Shown: piece after piece, positions 46,117-55,484 of the stretch | How the letters are laid out: each line of letters starts with the position of its first letter | Numbering within the stretch: position 1 is the stretch's first letter | DNA from: Asticcacaulis machinosus | GTDB taxonomy: Bacteria > Pseudomonadota > Alphaproteobacteria > Caulobacterales > Caulobacteraceae | Length of the DNA stretch: 64,000 bases | Assembly (NCBI RefSeq): GCF_028550435.1 | Contig: NZ_JAQQKV010000001.1 | Coordinates: 434,001-498,000 of the forward strand | Direction of reading: 5' to 3' | The notes under the pieces: model-generated | Databases searched by the model: none | Told to the model about the DNA's origin: nothing | Seen by the model: only the letters and a program-made list of their open reading frames with translations | Made by a program: the position numbers and the translations under genes

Positions 46117-46599
46117 TCAGATATTTTCCAGCACGTAATCGGCCGCAGACACCTTAAACTCACCGGGCGCTTCGACGAATAGTTTCTCAACCACGCCGTC
46201 ACGGGCGATGAGCGCATAACGCTGAGACCGCAGCCCCATGCCGAACTGGCTGCCGTCCATAGTAAGCCCTACAGCCTTGGCGAAATCACCATTGCCGTCA
46301 CCCAGCATGACGATTTCATCGCCAATGTTCTGATCCTTGGCCCAAGCTTTCATCACGAAGGCATCATTGACGCTGGTGCAGACGATGGCGTCGACACCCT
46401 TGGCTTTCAGGGCTGATGCCTGATCTTTGTACCCGGGTAAATGCCGCGCCGAGCAAGTTGGCGTAAAGGCACCAGGCACCGCAAACAGCACTACGGTTTT
46501 ACCGGCAAACACATCCTGGCTGCTGATGGGCTTAGGGCCGTCTTCGGTCGGCGTTGAAAAGGTCACATCCGGTAAGCTGTCGCCGGTGTTAATAGTCAT
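46117..46599 (-). CDS. Peroxiredoxin, Prx5 type
   Basis: A 160-residue Prx5-family peroxiredoxin. The peroxidatic Cys49 lies in PGAFTPTCS, the Prx5 signature, with the helper Arg in GLRSQRYALI. It reduces peroxides with thiol or glutaredoxin donors. The only clear second cysteine is in IVCTSVND (about 72), so it may depend on an external thiol. It is divergent from yqgE. Confidence 0.93.
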   Translation of the reverse strand: MTINTGDSLPDVTFSTPTEDGPKPISSQDVFAGKTVVLFAVPGAFTPTCSARHLPGYKDQASALKAKGVDAIVCTSVNDAFVMKAWAKDQNIGDEIVMLGDGNGDFAKAVGLTMDGSQFGMGLRSQRYALIARDGVVEKLFVEAPGEFKVSAADYVLENI

Positions 46600-46738
46600 G
46601 ATGAAGTCCTTATTGTCATCTTATGGGAGAACAGGCCATATAGGCTGTGTGCTACCGTGCGCCAAGTCAACATAGTGTGTATTATCATTTTAAAGGTTTC
46701 GGCTTGAAACCGACACGCAAATCCCCATCATAAATAGC

Positions 46739-47359
46739 ATGAGCAACCCCATTACACCTCCGGCACCTCTCGATCCTAACTCATTGCAGGGCCAACTCCT
46801 GATTGCCATGCCGAGTCTGGATGATCCGAATTTCGACCATAGCGTCATCTATGTGTGCCAGCACGACGAAGACTCGGCGATGGGCCTTGTCCTCAATCAT
46901 CCGATCAGGGGCCTTGATTTCGGCCGGATGCTTGATGAACTCGGAATTGAAATGACGGATGGTGAACGGGCTACTCAAAAAATTTTCAATGGTGGGCCGG
47001 TACAAAATGACCGTGGTTTTGTGCTGCACAGCCTTGACTACTGCCTGAAAGACATAACTCTGCGCCTCACGCGCGACGGTGAGCCGGCCCCCGTCTCCGG
47101 CCTTGGACTTACCGCTACCCGCGATATTCTGGTTGACCTTTCAAAAGGCGAAGGGCCGCAAGACGCGGTCATTGCTCTGGGTTATGCTGGATGGACCGCA
47201 GGTCAGTTAGAGGAAGAAATTCGCCAGAATGTCTGGCTGATCGCGCCGGCGGACAAAGCTATTATCTTCACCAATACGCCGGAACGTATGTGGGAAAAGG
47301 CATTGTCCTCTCTTGGTATTTCGCAAGAGCATCTAAGCACGCAATCAGGCACAGCATGA
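46739..47359 (+). CDS. YqgE/AlgH family protein (DUF179)
   Basis: A 206-residue DUF179 protein. Diagnostic segments are LIAMPSLDDPNFDHSVIYVC, AMGLVLNHPI, NGGPVQNDRGFVLH and ALGYAGWTAGQLEEEI. The family is widespread and poorly understood; AlgH affects alginate and other secondary traits in Pseudomonas. It converges on the M16 peptidase gene with 7 bases between the stops. Confidence 0.93.
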   Translation: MSNPITPPAPLDPNSLQGQLLIAMPSLDDPNFDHSVIYVCQHDEDSAMGLVLNHPIRGLDFGRMLDELGIEMTDGERATQKIFNGGPVQNDRGFVLHSLDYCLKDITLRLTRDGEPAPVSGLGLTATRDILVDLSKGEGPQDAVIALGYAGWTAGQLEEEIRQNVWLIAPADKAIIFTNTPERMWEKALSSLGISQEHLSTQSGTA

Positions 47360-47366
47360 TCCGTAG

Positions 47367-48656
47367 TCAGGTCGAAAAAATCTGATTGAGGGCCAATTCT
47401 GGTTCAATCTTTAGGCGCGGGCCCAGTATAGCCGATGCGCAACCACCCTGCGTCAGAACTAACTGGCCCACCCGGCTGAGGTCATCGCGCGTGACGGCAT
47501 CCAGATCACGGGCCTGCTCATCGATGCCAAACAGCCGTCCATAAGTCAGCAGTTGTGCCGCGTAGGCCCCGGCCCGCATAGCCGGGCTTTCTTCATTCAG
47601 ATACAGAGATGTCTTAAACTGTGCCCGCGCCCTCTCAAGTTCGCGCTCCAAAGGATCGTGGGTCAAATCGCGCAGGTTCTGGGCGATCAATTCACATAGA
47701 GGCTCGACATCCGCTGCCAGACATCCCGCATAGACACCGATCACACCGGTGTCGCGATACTGGGTTGACCAGGCATCAATAGTATAGGCCAGCCCCCGAT
47801 CCTCACGCGCAGACTGAAACAGACGTGATGCCATGCCACCGCCCAAGATTTCGCAAAAAAGACGGGTCGCAAACAGGTCATCATCAAAACGGTCAACACC
47901 CTCAAAAGCCAAGGCCAGATTCACCTGCTCAATCCGGCGCGTAAGATGTTTATGTTCACGACTAAACTGGCCCGGCAATGGCTCAGGCAGGGCTGCAACA
48001 GGCTCTATGCCCTCAAGCATTGCCGACAGTGCGTGATAGGTGCTATCCGGCTCGATACCACCTGAGACACACATCGTCATATTTTGCGGCGCATATAGCC
48101 TATGGGCAAACTGACGTAAGGTCGGCGCATCAACCGGTTTCAGACTTTTTACCGTCCCCAGAATTGGCCGCCCCAGACTTTGCCCGGCAAAGCACGCCGA
48201 TTGAAGCAGATCAAAAACATGATCATCAGGAGTGTCAAAGGCTTCGGATATCTCTTGGCCCACGACCAGTTTTTCGCGTTTAAGCTCATCCGGTGACATG
48301 GTGGGCCGGAACATAAGGTCGGTGACCACCTCAAGCGCCAAGGGCAACAGGTGGCTCATGCCCCTCACTTCAAAACGCGTATGCTCATAGCTGGTCGAGG
48401 CATTGATCGTACCGCCCTGATGCTCAATGACCTCGGCCAGTTCGCGCGCGCTGCGCCCGCCAGCACCTTTGAAGACCATGTGTTCCAGTAAGTGTGCCCA
48501 CCCGGATTGGGTTTCTGTTTCAAAGCGCGTGCCGCCATGCACAATCGCGGTCAGGGCAAATGTCTTAAGACCCGGCATGGGGTCAACCAAAAGCCTCAGG
48601 CCATTTTCGAAGCGGTAAAGACGGATATCACTTCCGGCAAGTGCGGTCTCACTCAT
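47367..48656 (-). CDS. M16 zinc peptidase (processing-peptidase-like)
   Basis: A 429-residue M16B peptidase with the inverted zinc motif HLLEH at 55-59 and the distal Glu in the following helix. The arrangement of two about-200-residue lobes fits mitochondrial-processing-peptidase-like bacterial proteins, as found near the cox cluster of other alphaproteobacteria. It starts 5 bases after the stop of surf1 and is the last gene of the oxidase cluster. Confidence 0.93.
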   Translation of the reverse strand: MSETALAGSDIRLYRFENGLRLLVDPMPGLKTFALTAIVHGGTRFETETQSGWAHLLEHMVFKGAGGRSARELAEVIEHQGGTINASTSYEHTRFEVRGMSHLLPLALEVVTDLMFRPTMSPDELKREKLVVGQEISEAFDTPDDHVFDLLQSACFAGQSLGRPILGTVKSLKPVDAPTLRQFAHRLYAPQNMTMCVSGGIEPDSTYHALSAMLEGIEPVAALPEPLPGQFSREHKHLTRRIEQVNLALAFEGVDRFDDDLFATRLFCEILGGGMASRLFQSAREDRGLAYTIDAWSTQYRDTGVIGVYAGCLAADVEPLCELIAQNLRDLTHDPLERELERARAQFKTSLYLNEESPAMRAGAYAAQLLTYGRLFGIDEQARDLDAVTRDDLSRVGQLVLTQGGCASAILGPRLKIEPELALNQIFST

Positions 48657-48661
48657 AGGGA

Positions 48662-49375
48662 CTAAGCGTTCACTTTCTTATATTTTTGGAATACGACCGC
48701 CGCAAAGACCGCCAATAAGGTCCAGGCCAGCCCAAACCAGGTCAGAGCATATTCTAGATGACGATTGGTCAAGGGCGCTGTCATCGGGCTTTGGACCATG
48801 CCCGGAATATCGAGGCCTGACTTTTCCAGATCCATGATGACGAAATAGTCTTCGCGCAAAGGCATATCTAAGGCTTTTGACAACTCACGCGACGAGCGCC
48901 AGTACCATTCGTTGTCGGATGGGACATTGGGCGGGGTCATACCGGCCGGGATCGAATCAAGCTTACGCAGGCGACCAATCACAGACGTTATTATTGGCGC
49001 ATTCTGAGGTAAGGGCACCTCGACAAAACCAAGTTCGGTTATGATTTTATGATTTGCGTCAAACGGACAAGACCCCAGAACATGATAGCCCTGAACGCCA
49101 TTCAGCAGGCCGTGCATGTAGATCAATTTATCTGGTTGGATAAAGCAGTTGCCCATGCTGACTTGGCGCCATGCCACATCTTTGCCTGAGCCGATCACTT
49201 CACGAACAGGCTGCGCGCCTATTGACTGAGTGCGCGTCATCTCAGCCGTCATGTCCTGCTTCCACTTCAGGCGCTGCAACTGCCAAACCCCAAGCGCATT
49301 AAGGCAGATGAACAACATGATGACACATACGGTCATGATCGGTGGCGCGGACTTCAAAGCGGACTTGATGGTCAT
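48662..49375 (-). CDS. SURF1 family cytochrome oxidase assembly protein
   Basis: A 237-residue SURF1 protein with an N-terminal membrane helix (about 14-33) and a C-terminal one (about 212-231), bracketing a periplasmic domain. WQLQRLKWKQDM, GFVEVPLPQNAP and NRHLEYALTWFGLAWTL are family hallmarks. SURF1 helps insert haem a into subunit I. It follows coxC by 109 bases; no DUF983 gene, often found at this site, is present. Confidence 0.92.
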   Translation of the reverse strand: MTIKSALKSAPPIMTVCVIMLFICLNALGVWQLQRLKWKQDMTAEMTRTQSIGAQPVREVIGSGKDVAWRQVSMGNCFIQPDKLIYMHGLLNGVQGYHVLGSCPFDANHKIITELGFVEVPLPQNAPIITSVIGRLRKLDSIPAGMTPPNVPSDNEWYWRSSRELSKALDMPLREDYFVIMDLEKSGLDIPGMVQSPMTAPLTNRHLEYALTWFGLAWTLLAVFAAVVFQKYKKVNA

Positions 49376-49484
49376 GAGTGCTATTTACGGGATCCTGTAA
49401 GCCAAGCCAAAACAATGAAGACGACGAGCCGTCACCGGTTCGCCGCCTTCAGTTTGATAACACGCAGTTTGAAGTATTATCCGA

Positions 49485-50357
49485 TTAATGGGCAACCCCA
49501 AAAACCACATAGATAAAGGCGAACAGGAACAGCCACACCACGTCAACGAAGTGCCAGTACCAGGCTGCGGCCTCAAAGCCGAAGTGCTTCTTGGGCGAGA
49601 AATCACCGCCCATGAGGCGCAGCAGACAGACCGCCAGAAAGATAGTGCCGATCAGAACGTGGAAACCGTGGAAACCGGTCGCCATAAAGAAGGACGAACC
49701 ATAGAGACCGGAATTGGCAGCTTCTTCGTTAAAGAACAGGTGATGCTCAATAATGTGATGGTATTCATAAGCCTGAACGCCGGTGAAAATCGCGCCCAGA
49801 ATAACCGTCAGCAACAGACCCAGCTTGGCGTCCTTACGGTTGCCCACCTGAAGCGCATGGTGCGCCCAGGTAACCGTCGTACCCGACAGCAACAGGATAA
49901 GCGTGTTCAGCAGCGGCAAGTGCCAGGCGCTGACCAGTTCAACACCTTGCGGCGGCCAGTTCGACCAGGCTGTGCGGACTTCTTCGATCGCCGAAGCCTC
50001 GGACGCGCGGTGGCTGCCAAACAGGGCCATTTCAAAGAAGATCCAGAACCACGCCACGAAGAACATCACTTCGGAAGCGATAAACATGATCATGCCGTAA
50101 CGAAGGCCAAGTTGCACAACCGGCGTATGGTCGCCGCCCTTGGATTCCTTAATGACGTCCTTCCACCAGCCGAACATTGAGTAAAGGATACCGACAAAGC
50201 CGATGGCAAAAACATACCACGTGCCTTTTTCAAGACCAAACAGGCCCTTGAGCCAGATGACCAGGCCCACAAACATGACCGTGACAAACGCCGAGGACAC
50301 AAGCGGCCACGGACTGGGGTTGATAATGTGATAGTCGTGCTTAGCGCCGTGAGCCAT
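49485..50357 (-). CDS. coxC: Cytochrome c oxidase subunit III
   Basis: A 290-residue seven-helix subunit [23 protein letters not shown] is the first helix, followed by [22 protein letters not shown] with the conserved Glu, [12 protein letters not shown]-like and [18 protein letters not shown] segments. It stabilises the catalytic core of the aa3 oxidase in the inner membrane. It lies downstream of ctaG with a 161-base gap, longer than the other intergenic gaps in the cluster. Confidence 0.96.
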   Translation of the reverse strand: MAHGAKHDYHIINPSPWPLVSSAFVTVMFVGLVIWLKGLFGLEKGTWYVFAIGFVGILYSMFGWWKDVIKESKGGDHTPVVQLGLRYGMIMFIASEVMFFVAWFWIFFEMALFGSHRASEASAIEEVRTAWSNWPPQGVELVSAWHLPLLNTLILLLSGTTVTWAHHALQVGNRKDAKLGLLLTVILGAIFTGVQAYEYHHIIEHHLFFNEEAANSGLYGSSFFMATGFHGFHVLIGTIFLAVCLLRLMGGDFSPKKHFGFEAAAWYWHFVDVVWLFLFAFIYVVFGVAH

Positions 50358-50518
50358 GTCTGTTCAACTCTTCGTTTGCACCTGCCCCTTAAAAGCGGGC
50401 GCGGCTATGGGTCGTAGAATCTGTGGCCACATCTAAAGACGCAGCCTATTTAAGTCCGTTTATGCCAAATCGTTTGTAAACACAATGCAAAGACCCGGCG
50501 GAAAGCGTGGTTTTTGCG

Positions 50519-51061
50519 TTACTTTTGGCCCTCTTTCACCGGAAAAAACGTATAGGACAAGGTGACATCAGCCGTACCCTTGGCGTCAATGTCATTTACC
50601 ATCTCCGGGTCGAGGTAATAGACCATAGGAAACTCTTTTTCCTCACCGGCCTGAAAGGTTTGCTCAGTGAAGCAAAAACATTCCAGCTTCATAAAATATC
50701 CGCCCATGGCTTCGGGCAATACATTGTAACTGGCCTGCGCGCGGATGGGATGATCGGACAGATTCTTGACCTTGAAATAGGCCATAGCGGTCTTACCGAC
50801 CTGAACATCCTGATAGGCCAGTTCTGGCTTAAACTGGAAGTCAACATTATTGACATTGGTATCGAAGCGAACGCGGATAACCTTGTCCAGCACGACATTC
50901 GAGGCCTTGGCGGCTTTTTGTGTTGTGCCGTTAAAACCGGTGACCTGACAGAACAGACGGTACAGCGGTACTGATGCGTAAGCCAGGCCGACCATAAACA
51001 CAAATATGCCCGCACAGATCAGGCCCATCTTCTGATTTTTTGTCAGTTTGGAACCGGCCAT
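50519..51061 (-). CDS. ctaG: Cytochrome c oxidase assembly protein CtaG/Cox11
   Basis: A 180-residue Cox11-type copper chaperone. An N-terminal membrane helix (about 13-35) precedes a periplasmic Ig-like domain; the copper-binding CFCFTEQTF motif is at about residues 133-141. It delivers Cu to the CuB site of subunit I. The start lies two bases after the coxF stop. Confidence 0.95.
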   Translation of the reverse strand: MAGSKLTKNQKMGLICAGIFVFMVGLAYASVPLYRLFCQVTGFNGTTQKAAKASNVVLDKVIRVRFDTNVNNVDFQFKPELAYQDVQVGKTAMAYFKVKNLSDHPIRAQASYNVLPEAMGGYFMKLECFCFTEQTFQAGEEKEFPMVYYLDPEMVNDIDAKGTADVTLSYTFFPVKEGQK

Positions 51062-51063
51062 AA

Positions 51064-51228
51064 TCAGTGACCTGCCGCCACGCCTTCGGCCATGCGCACG
51101 ACAGAGACAATGAACACCAAAAGCACAAAAGCCCCCAGTGACAGGCCAATCGCCAGATTGCGGCGCTTTTGCGCCGCAAGGTAGGCCTTCTTGTTTTCGG
51201 CAAGCGTATTTTTATCGGGTTCAGCCAT
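51064..51228 (-). CDS. Small membrane protein of the cox operon (CoxF-like)
   Basis: A 54-residue protein not found by length-limited gene searches. It has a polar, charged N-terminus (MAEPDKNTLAENKKAYLAAQ), a basic KRRN stop-transfer and one membrane helix (about 25-44). It starts 2 bases after the ctaB stop and ends 2 bases before the ctaG start. The position between ctaB and ctaG and the one-helix topology match the CoxF-type small protein of other alphaproteobacteria; its role in oxidase assembly is not established. Confidence 0.85.
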   Translation of the reverse strand: MAEPDKNTLAENKKAYLAAQKRRNLAIGLSLGAFVLLVFIVSVVRMAEGVAAGH

Positions 51229-51230
51229 AA

Positions 51231-52220
51231 CTAAAATCCTGTGAAAATATGCTCACCTAAGAGCGTAGCAAAGAGCGCTGTCAGATATAGTATTGAAAAC
51301 GCAAACAAATCACGGGCCGGTTTGGCTTCCCGCTTAACATCATAAAGCGAAGCCTCTCCGCCTTCGGGGTGATCGCCGGCACGGGACAAAAAGACTTTTA
51401 CCGCCAGAAAGATAAAGAACGCGCCGCCCAGTACCGACACCGCCATATAGGTTGCCCCCCCCATATGAAACGCGATCGGCAGACACGCGACCGGCGCCAT
51501 GATCAAGCTATAGAGCAGAATTTGCAGACGGGTCGATTTAGCCCCTTTTGCCACCGGCATCATCGGAATACCGGCATTTTTATAGTCTTCGGTCGTGTAA
51601 AGCGCCAGAGCCCAGCTATGGGGCGGCGTCCACAGAAAGATGATCGCAAACAGAATCCAAGCCTCTACCGGCGCGGTTCCAGTCGCTGCGGCCCAACCAA
51701 TTACCGGCGGGAATGCACCCGCAGCACCGCCAATCACGATATTCTGCGGCGTGCGGCGCTTCAAGATCATGGTGTACAAAACCACATAATAGACAATGGT
51801 GAGCGCCAGCAGCCCTGCGGCCATGAAATTGATGCTAACCGCCATCATAAATACCGACAAGACGGACAGTACACCGGCGAAAGCCATAGCATCCGGCCTT
51901 GAGACCCGTCCAGCCGCCACAGGTCGTCCACGGGTGCGACGCATCAGCGCATCTGTTTCATGCTCCAGCGCCATATTGAAGGCCCCGGCAGCACCCGCCC
52001 CTAATGCAATACATAACACCGCCACAAAGGCGATCAGGGGATTGACGCTGTCCGGGGCAACAATAAGTCCCGTAAACCCCGTGAATACCACCAATGACAT
52101 GACCCGTGGCTTCAGGAGCTGGAAATAATCGTTCGGAGACCCATGCAAAGCTTTCGAGCCATAGATCTTGTCCAGGGCCTCTTTATCCGATGATTTAAGC
52201 TCAGGTTCAGGCAGGGTCAT
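51231..52220 (-). CDS. ctaB: Protohaem IX farnesyltransferase
   Basis: A 329-residue polytopic enzyme that makes haem O from haem B. The prenyl-binding acidic motifs are in GAFNMALEHETDALMRRTRGRP and later SRPDAMAF; WILFAIIFLWTPPHSWALAL is also conserved. The ATG at 52220 gives the normal family length; upstream in-frame codons lie outside conservation. It is followed at once by the small coxF-like gene. Confidence 0.95.
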   Translation of the reverse strand: MTLPEPELKSSDKEALDKIYGSKALHGSPNDYFQLLKPRVMSLVVFTGFTGLIVAPDSVNPLIAFVAVLCIALGAGAAGAFNMALEHETDALMRRTRGRPVAAGRVSRPDAMAFAGVLSVLSVFMMAVSINFMAAGLLALTIVYYVVLYTMILKRRTPQNIVIGGAAGAFPPVIGWAAATGTAPVEAWILFAIIFLWTPPHSWALALYTTEDYKNAGIPMMPVAKGAKSTRLQILLYSLIMAPVACLPIAFHMGGATYMAVSVLGGAFFIFLAVKVFLSRAGDHPEGGEASLYDVKREAKPARDLFAFSILYLTALFATLLGEHIFTGF

Positions 52221-52344
52221 GTTCGCAGTTTCAACCGACACAGGGCTTCCAATAGACTTGAATGAAGTTAGGGGGCGAAGACCATCGGCCCTCACCCCCT
52301 TTGTTAGTCACAAGGCTAAAAGCCCTGAATTAGTGGTGCCAGAG

Positions 52345-54018
52345 TTAGTGGTGATCGTCTTCCTTGATCACCGGCAGCTCTTCAAACTGGTGGTAAGGCG
52401 GCGGCGAGGACAGTGTCCACTCCAGCGTAGTCGCACCCTCACCCCAGGGATTTGCATCGGCCTTACGGCGACGGATAACCGCTTCGACCAGCATGATCAG
52501 GAAGATCAGGACGCCGATAACCGTGATGGCATAACCCCAGGACGAGATTTTGTTCCAGAATTCATACGCCACAGGATAGTCGACGTAACGACGTGGCATA
52601 CCCTGAAGACCCAGGAAGTGCTGCGGGAAGAAAATGATGTTCACACCAATGAACATGACCCAGAAGTGCAGACCACCCAGAAAGCCGTTGTACTTAATGC
52701 CGAACATCTTCTCGAACCAGTAATAGAACCCGGCGAAGATCGCAAACACGGCCCCCAGCGACAGAACATAGTGGAAGTGTGCAACAACGTAGTAGGTGTC
52801 ATGCAGGCTGTAATCGATACCGGCATTCGACAGCACCACACCGGTCACACCGCCAAGGGTGAACAGGAAGATAAAGCCGATCGCCCACAGCATAGGCACC
52901 TTAAAGTCGATGGAGCCGCCCCACATCGTGGCAATCCACGAGAAGATTTTCACCCCCGTCGGGACAGCGATGACCATAGTGGCCATAACGAAGTACGAAC
53001 GAAGCTGGATGCCCATGCCGACTGTGTACATGTGGTGCGCCCACACGATGAAGCCGACGAAACCGATGGCGACCATAGCATAGGCCATCGCCAGATAACC
53101 GAACACCGGCTTACGCGAGAAGGTCGAGACGATGTGCGAGATGATCCCAAAGCCCGGCAGGATGAGGATGTACACTTCCGGGTGACCGAAGAACCAGAAC
53201 AGATGCTGGTACATGACCGGATCACCGCCGCCCGCCGGATCAAAGAATGACGTGCCGAAGTTACGGTCGGTCAGCAGCATGGTGATGGCGCCCGCCAGAA
53301 CTGGCAGAGACAGCAGAAGCAGGAACGCCGTAACCAAAATCGACCAGGCAAACAGTGGCATACGATGCAGGGTCATACCCGGCGCGCGCATGTTGAAAAT
53401 GGTGGTGATGAAGTTGATCGCGCCAAGGATAGACGAGGCACCCGCAACGTGCAGCGCAAAGATCGCCAGATCCATCGCCTGACCTGGAGAGCCCGTCTTA
53501 CCCGATAATGGCGGATACATGGTCCAGCCGCCGCCGAAGCCATTCTGACCAGCCCCAGGGCCGCCCGGAACGAACATCGACATACACAGCAGAACCCAAG
53601 CTGAAACCAGCAGCCAGAACGAAATATTATTCAGACGAGGAAAGGCCATGTCCGGCGCACCGATCATGATCGGTACAAACCAGTTACCGAAACCACCAAC
53701 CATCGCGGGCATAACCATGAAGAAGATCATGATAATGGCGTGAGCAGTCACAACCGCATTATAACCGTGCTTGCCTTCAAAAATGCCCAGCTTATCCAGC
53801 ATCGAGCCTTCGACAAAAACCTGAAGACCCGGTTGCGCCAACTCCCAGCGAATCAAGCCTGACAGAGCACCGCCAACAATGCCTGCCATAATAGCGAACA
53901 GCAGGTAAAGTGTGCCGATGTCTTTGTGGTTGGTCGACAGGAACCAGCGGGCAAAAAAGCCCGGTTTGTGATCGTGATCACCGTGATGATCATGAGCGAC
54001 AGCGTCATGAGAAGCCAT
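52345..54018 (-). CDS. coxA: Cytochrome c oxidase subunit I (aa3 type)
   Basis: A 557-residue haem-copper oxidase subunit I with twelve predicted helices. The haem and CuB ligands are visible in [41 protein letters not shown] and [15 protein letters not shown]. The K-pathway and D-pathway residues appear in the expected segments. The first 15 residues are His/Asp-rich (HDHHGDHDH), unusual but seen in relatives. It is preceded by coxB and followed by ctaB in one operon. Confidence 0.97.
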   Translation of the reverse strand: MASHDAVAHDHHGDHDHKPGFFARWFLSTNHKDIGTLYLLFAIMAGIVGGALSGLIRWELAQPGLQVFVEGSMLDKLGIFEGKHGYNAVVTAHAIIMIFFMVMPAMVGGFGNWFVPIMIGAPDMAFPRLNNISFWLLVSAWVLLCMSMFVPGGPGAGQNGFGGGWTMYPPLSGKTGSPGQAMDLAIFALHVAGASSILGAINFITTIFNMRAPGMTLHRMPLFAWSILVTAFLLLLSLPVLAGAITMLLTDRNFGTSFFDPAGGGDPVMYQHLFWFFGHPEVYILILPGFGIISHIVSTFSRKPVFGYLAMAYAMVAIGFVGFIVWAHHMYTVGMGIQLRSYFVMATMVIAVPTGVKIFSWIATMWGGSIDFKVPMLWAIGFIFLFTLGGVTGVVLSNAGIDYSLHDTYYVVAHFHYVLSLGAVFAIFAGFYYWFEKMFGIKYNGFLGGLHFWVMFIGVNIIFFPQHFLGLQGMPRRYVDYPVAYEFWNKISSWGYAITVIGVLIFLIMLVEAVIRRRKADANPWGEGATTLEWTLSSPPPYHQFEELPVIKEDDHH

Positions 54019-54044
54019 GGTCGTTCGTCTCTCTTCTCTAAATA

Positions 54045-55049
54045 CTATTGAGCCGGCGCGGCCGCCGGGGTGGCGGCAGGCGCAGCAGCAGCGGAAGTTG
54101 CAGTAGCGGCAGCATCAGTGGGGGCCGGGGTTACAGCCGCGGACGCCGCTGCGGCTTCGGCATCAGCCGCAGCTTTAGCCGCATCGGCCGCCGCCTGAGC
54201 TTCGGCAGCACGTGCTTCAGCCGCCAGCATCACCTTGGTCTTGCCGCCCGCCTTGATGATGTAGTCATCAAATTCAGCGTCGGTAACAACCTTGATTTCG
54301 ATAGGCATATAGGCGTGATCAACACCACAAAGTTCCGAACACTGACCGTAATAGGTGCCCACTTTCTCAGCCTTGAACCAGGTGTCATTCAGACGCCCCG
54401 GAATGGCATCGGTCTTGAGACCAAAAGCCGGCAGAGCAAAAGCGTGGATAACGTCAAAGGCTGTGACCTTGACATGGACGACCTTACCGACCGGCACTAC
54501 CAGCGCATTATCGGCACCCAACAGATAGGGCTTCCCAGCCTTCTTGGCGTCTTCTTCGGTCAGCACGCGCGACTCAACGCCTTCGACACCCAGCTCAGGA
54601 TAGTCGTAAGCCCAGTACCACTGAAAGCCGGTCGCCTTAACCACAACGTCAGGCTTAGGCATGTCATGATATTTGCGCAAAAGTGAGAACGAGAAGAAGG
54701 CAATGAACACAAGGATCAGAACCGGCACGACCGTCCAGATAATTTCAATCGCGGTGTTGTGCGAAAACTTGGCCGGAACCGGATTGGCTTTACGATTGTA
54801 GCGAACCGCAATCCAGACCAAAAGCGCCAAAACCAGCAGCGTGATCGCTGTGATAATCGGCATCAGAATGATGTCATGGAAGAAAATAGCGTCATGCTTC
54901 AGCGGCGCGGCCGCTGGCTGCAAATCAATTGCGCCGTCAGTCGGCTGCCCCAGCGTATCGGCCGCAAAGGCCGTAGCCGCCAGCAAGCCGGACAGAATGG
55001 CCGTACCTGCCATGATGGACGAAGTCTTGATCAGCCTTCGGATGCCCAT
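54045..55049 (-). CDS. coxB: Cytochrome c oxidase subunit II
   Basis: A 334-residue subunit II. A signal peptide (ending near AFAAD) is followed by two membrane helices and the periplasmic CuA domain with the [16 protein letters not shown] ligand segment. The last 60 residues are a low-complexity Ala-rich tail with Pro, Thr and acidic residues. CuA accepts electrons from cytochrome c. It is the first gene of the cox operon. Confidence 0.96.
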   Translation of the reverse strand: MGIRRLIKTSSIMAGTAILSGLLAATAFAADTLGQPTDGAIDLQPAAAPLKHDAIFFHDIILMPIITAITLLVLALLVWIAVRYNRKANPVPAKFSHNTAIEIIWTVVPVLILVFIAFFSFSLLRKYHDMPKPDVVVKATGFQWYWAYDYPELGVEGVESRVLTEEDAKKAGKPYLLGADNALVVPVGKVVHVKVTAFDVIHAFALPAFGLKTDAIPGRLNDTWFKAEKVGTYYGQCSELCGVDHAYMPIEIKVVTDAEFDDYIIKAGGKTKVMLAAEARAAEAQAAADAAKAAADAEAAAASAAVTPAPTDAAATATSAAAAPAATPAAAPAQ

Positions 55050-55484
55050 TCGCTAAATCCTCATCAATTGTGACCGCGATAAACCGCTTAAGGTTTTTCG
55101 CCGCCGAATCTTAATAAATCCTCTTAAGGCCATTATGAGCGGCGCCCGACCCAGCGAATCCGGCGCACCCACAGCCCCCGGCGCAGACATATACGTCCAT
55201 TCGGACAAATTGTCCCACCATCAGTTAGGGTTCCCATAATGAATTATATGAAAGTTGCAAAGGCCAAAAAAACTTATTCCCTATATTGACTAAGGACATT
55301 TTGAAAAAAACGGGTCTTTGGTCGATTAAAGCCCCTCTGGAACGGTTATGGATGCGCGCATTTGTCACAGGCAAACCCAAAACACCTTACCAAGCCTGTT
55401 ATAAAAGTATCATCCCCCCTCGCCTTCACCACCAATCGTGCTTAAGTTGGGCGGTAGCCAATACTCAGTCTTCAGGAATATCCC
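55050..55484. other. Divergent intergenic region between coxB and tldD
   Basis: A 435-base gap with no gene I can support. It must hold the promoters of the minus-strand cox operon and of the plus-strand tldD-rnhB unit. The open frame within it shows no conservation or ribosome binding site. A sharply AT-rich patch lies at 55220-55290. Confidence 0.5.

Noticed and set aside
50507-50974. A 155-aa plus-strand frame opposite ctaG
   Set aside because: It is an antisense shadow of ctaG with no start signal.
52168-53250. A 360-aa plus-strand frame opposite ctaB and coxA
   Set aside because: It is the antisense of highly conserved oxidase genes; its His/Arg/Asp-rich composition is typical of such shadows.
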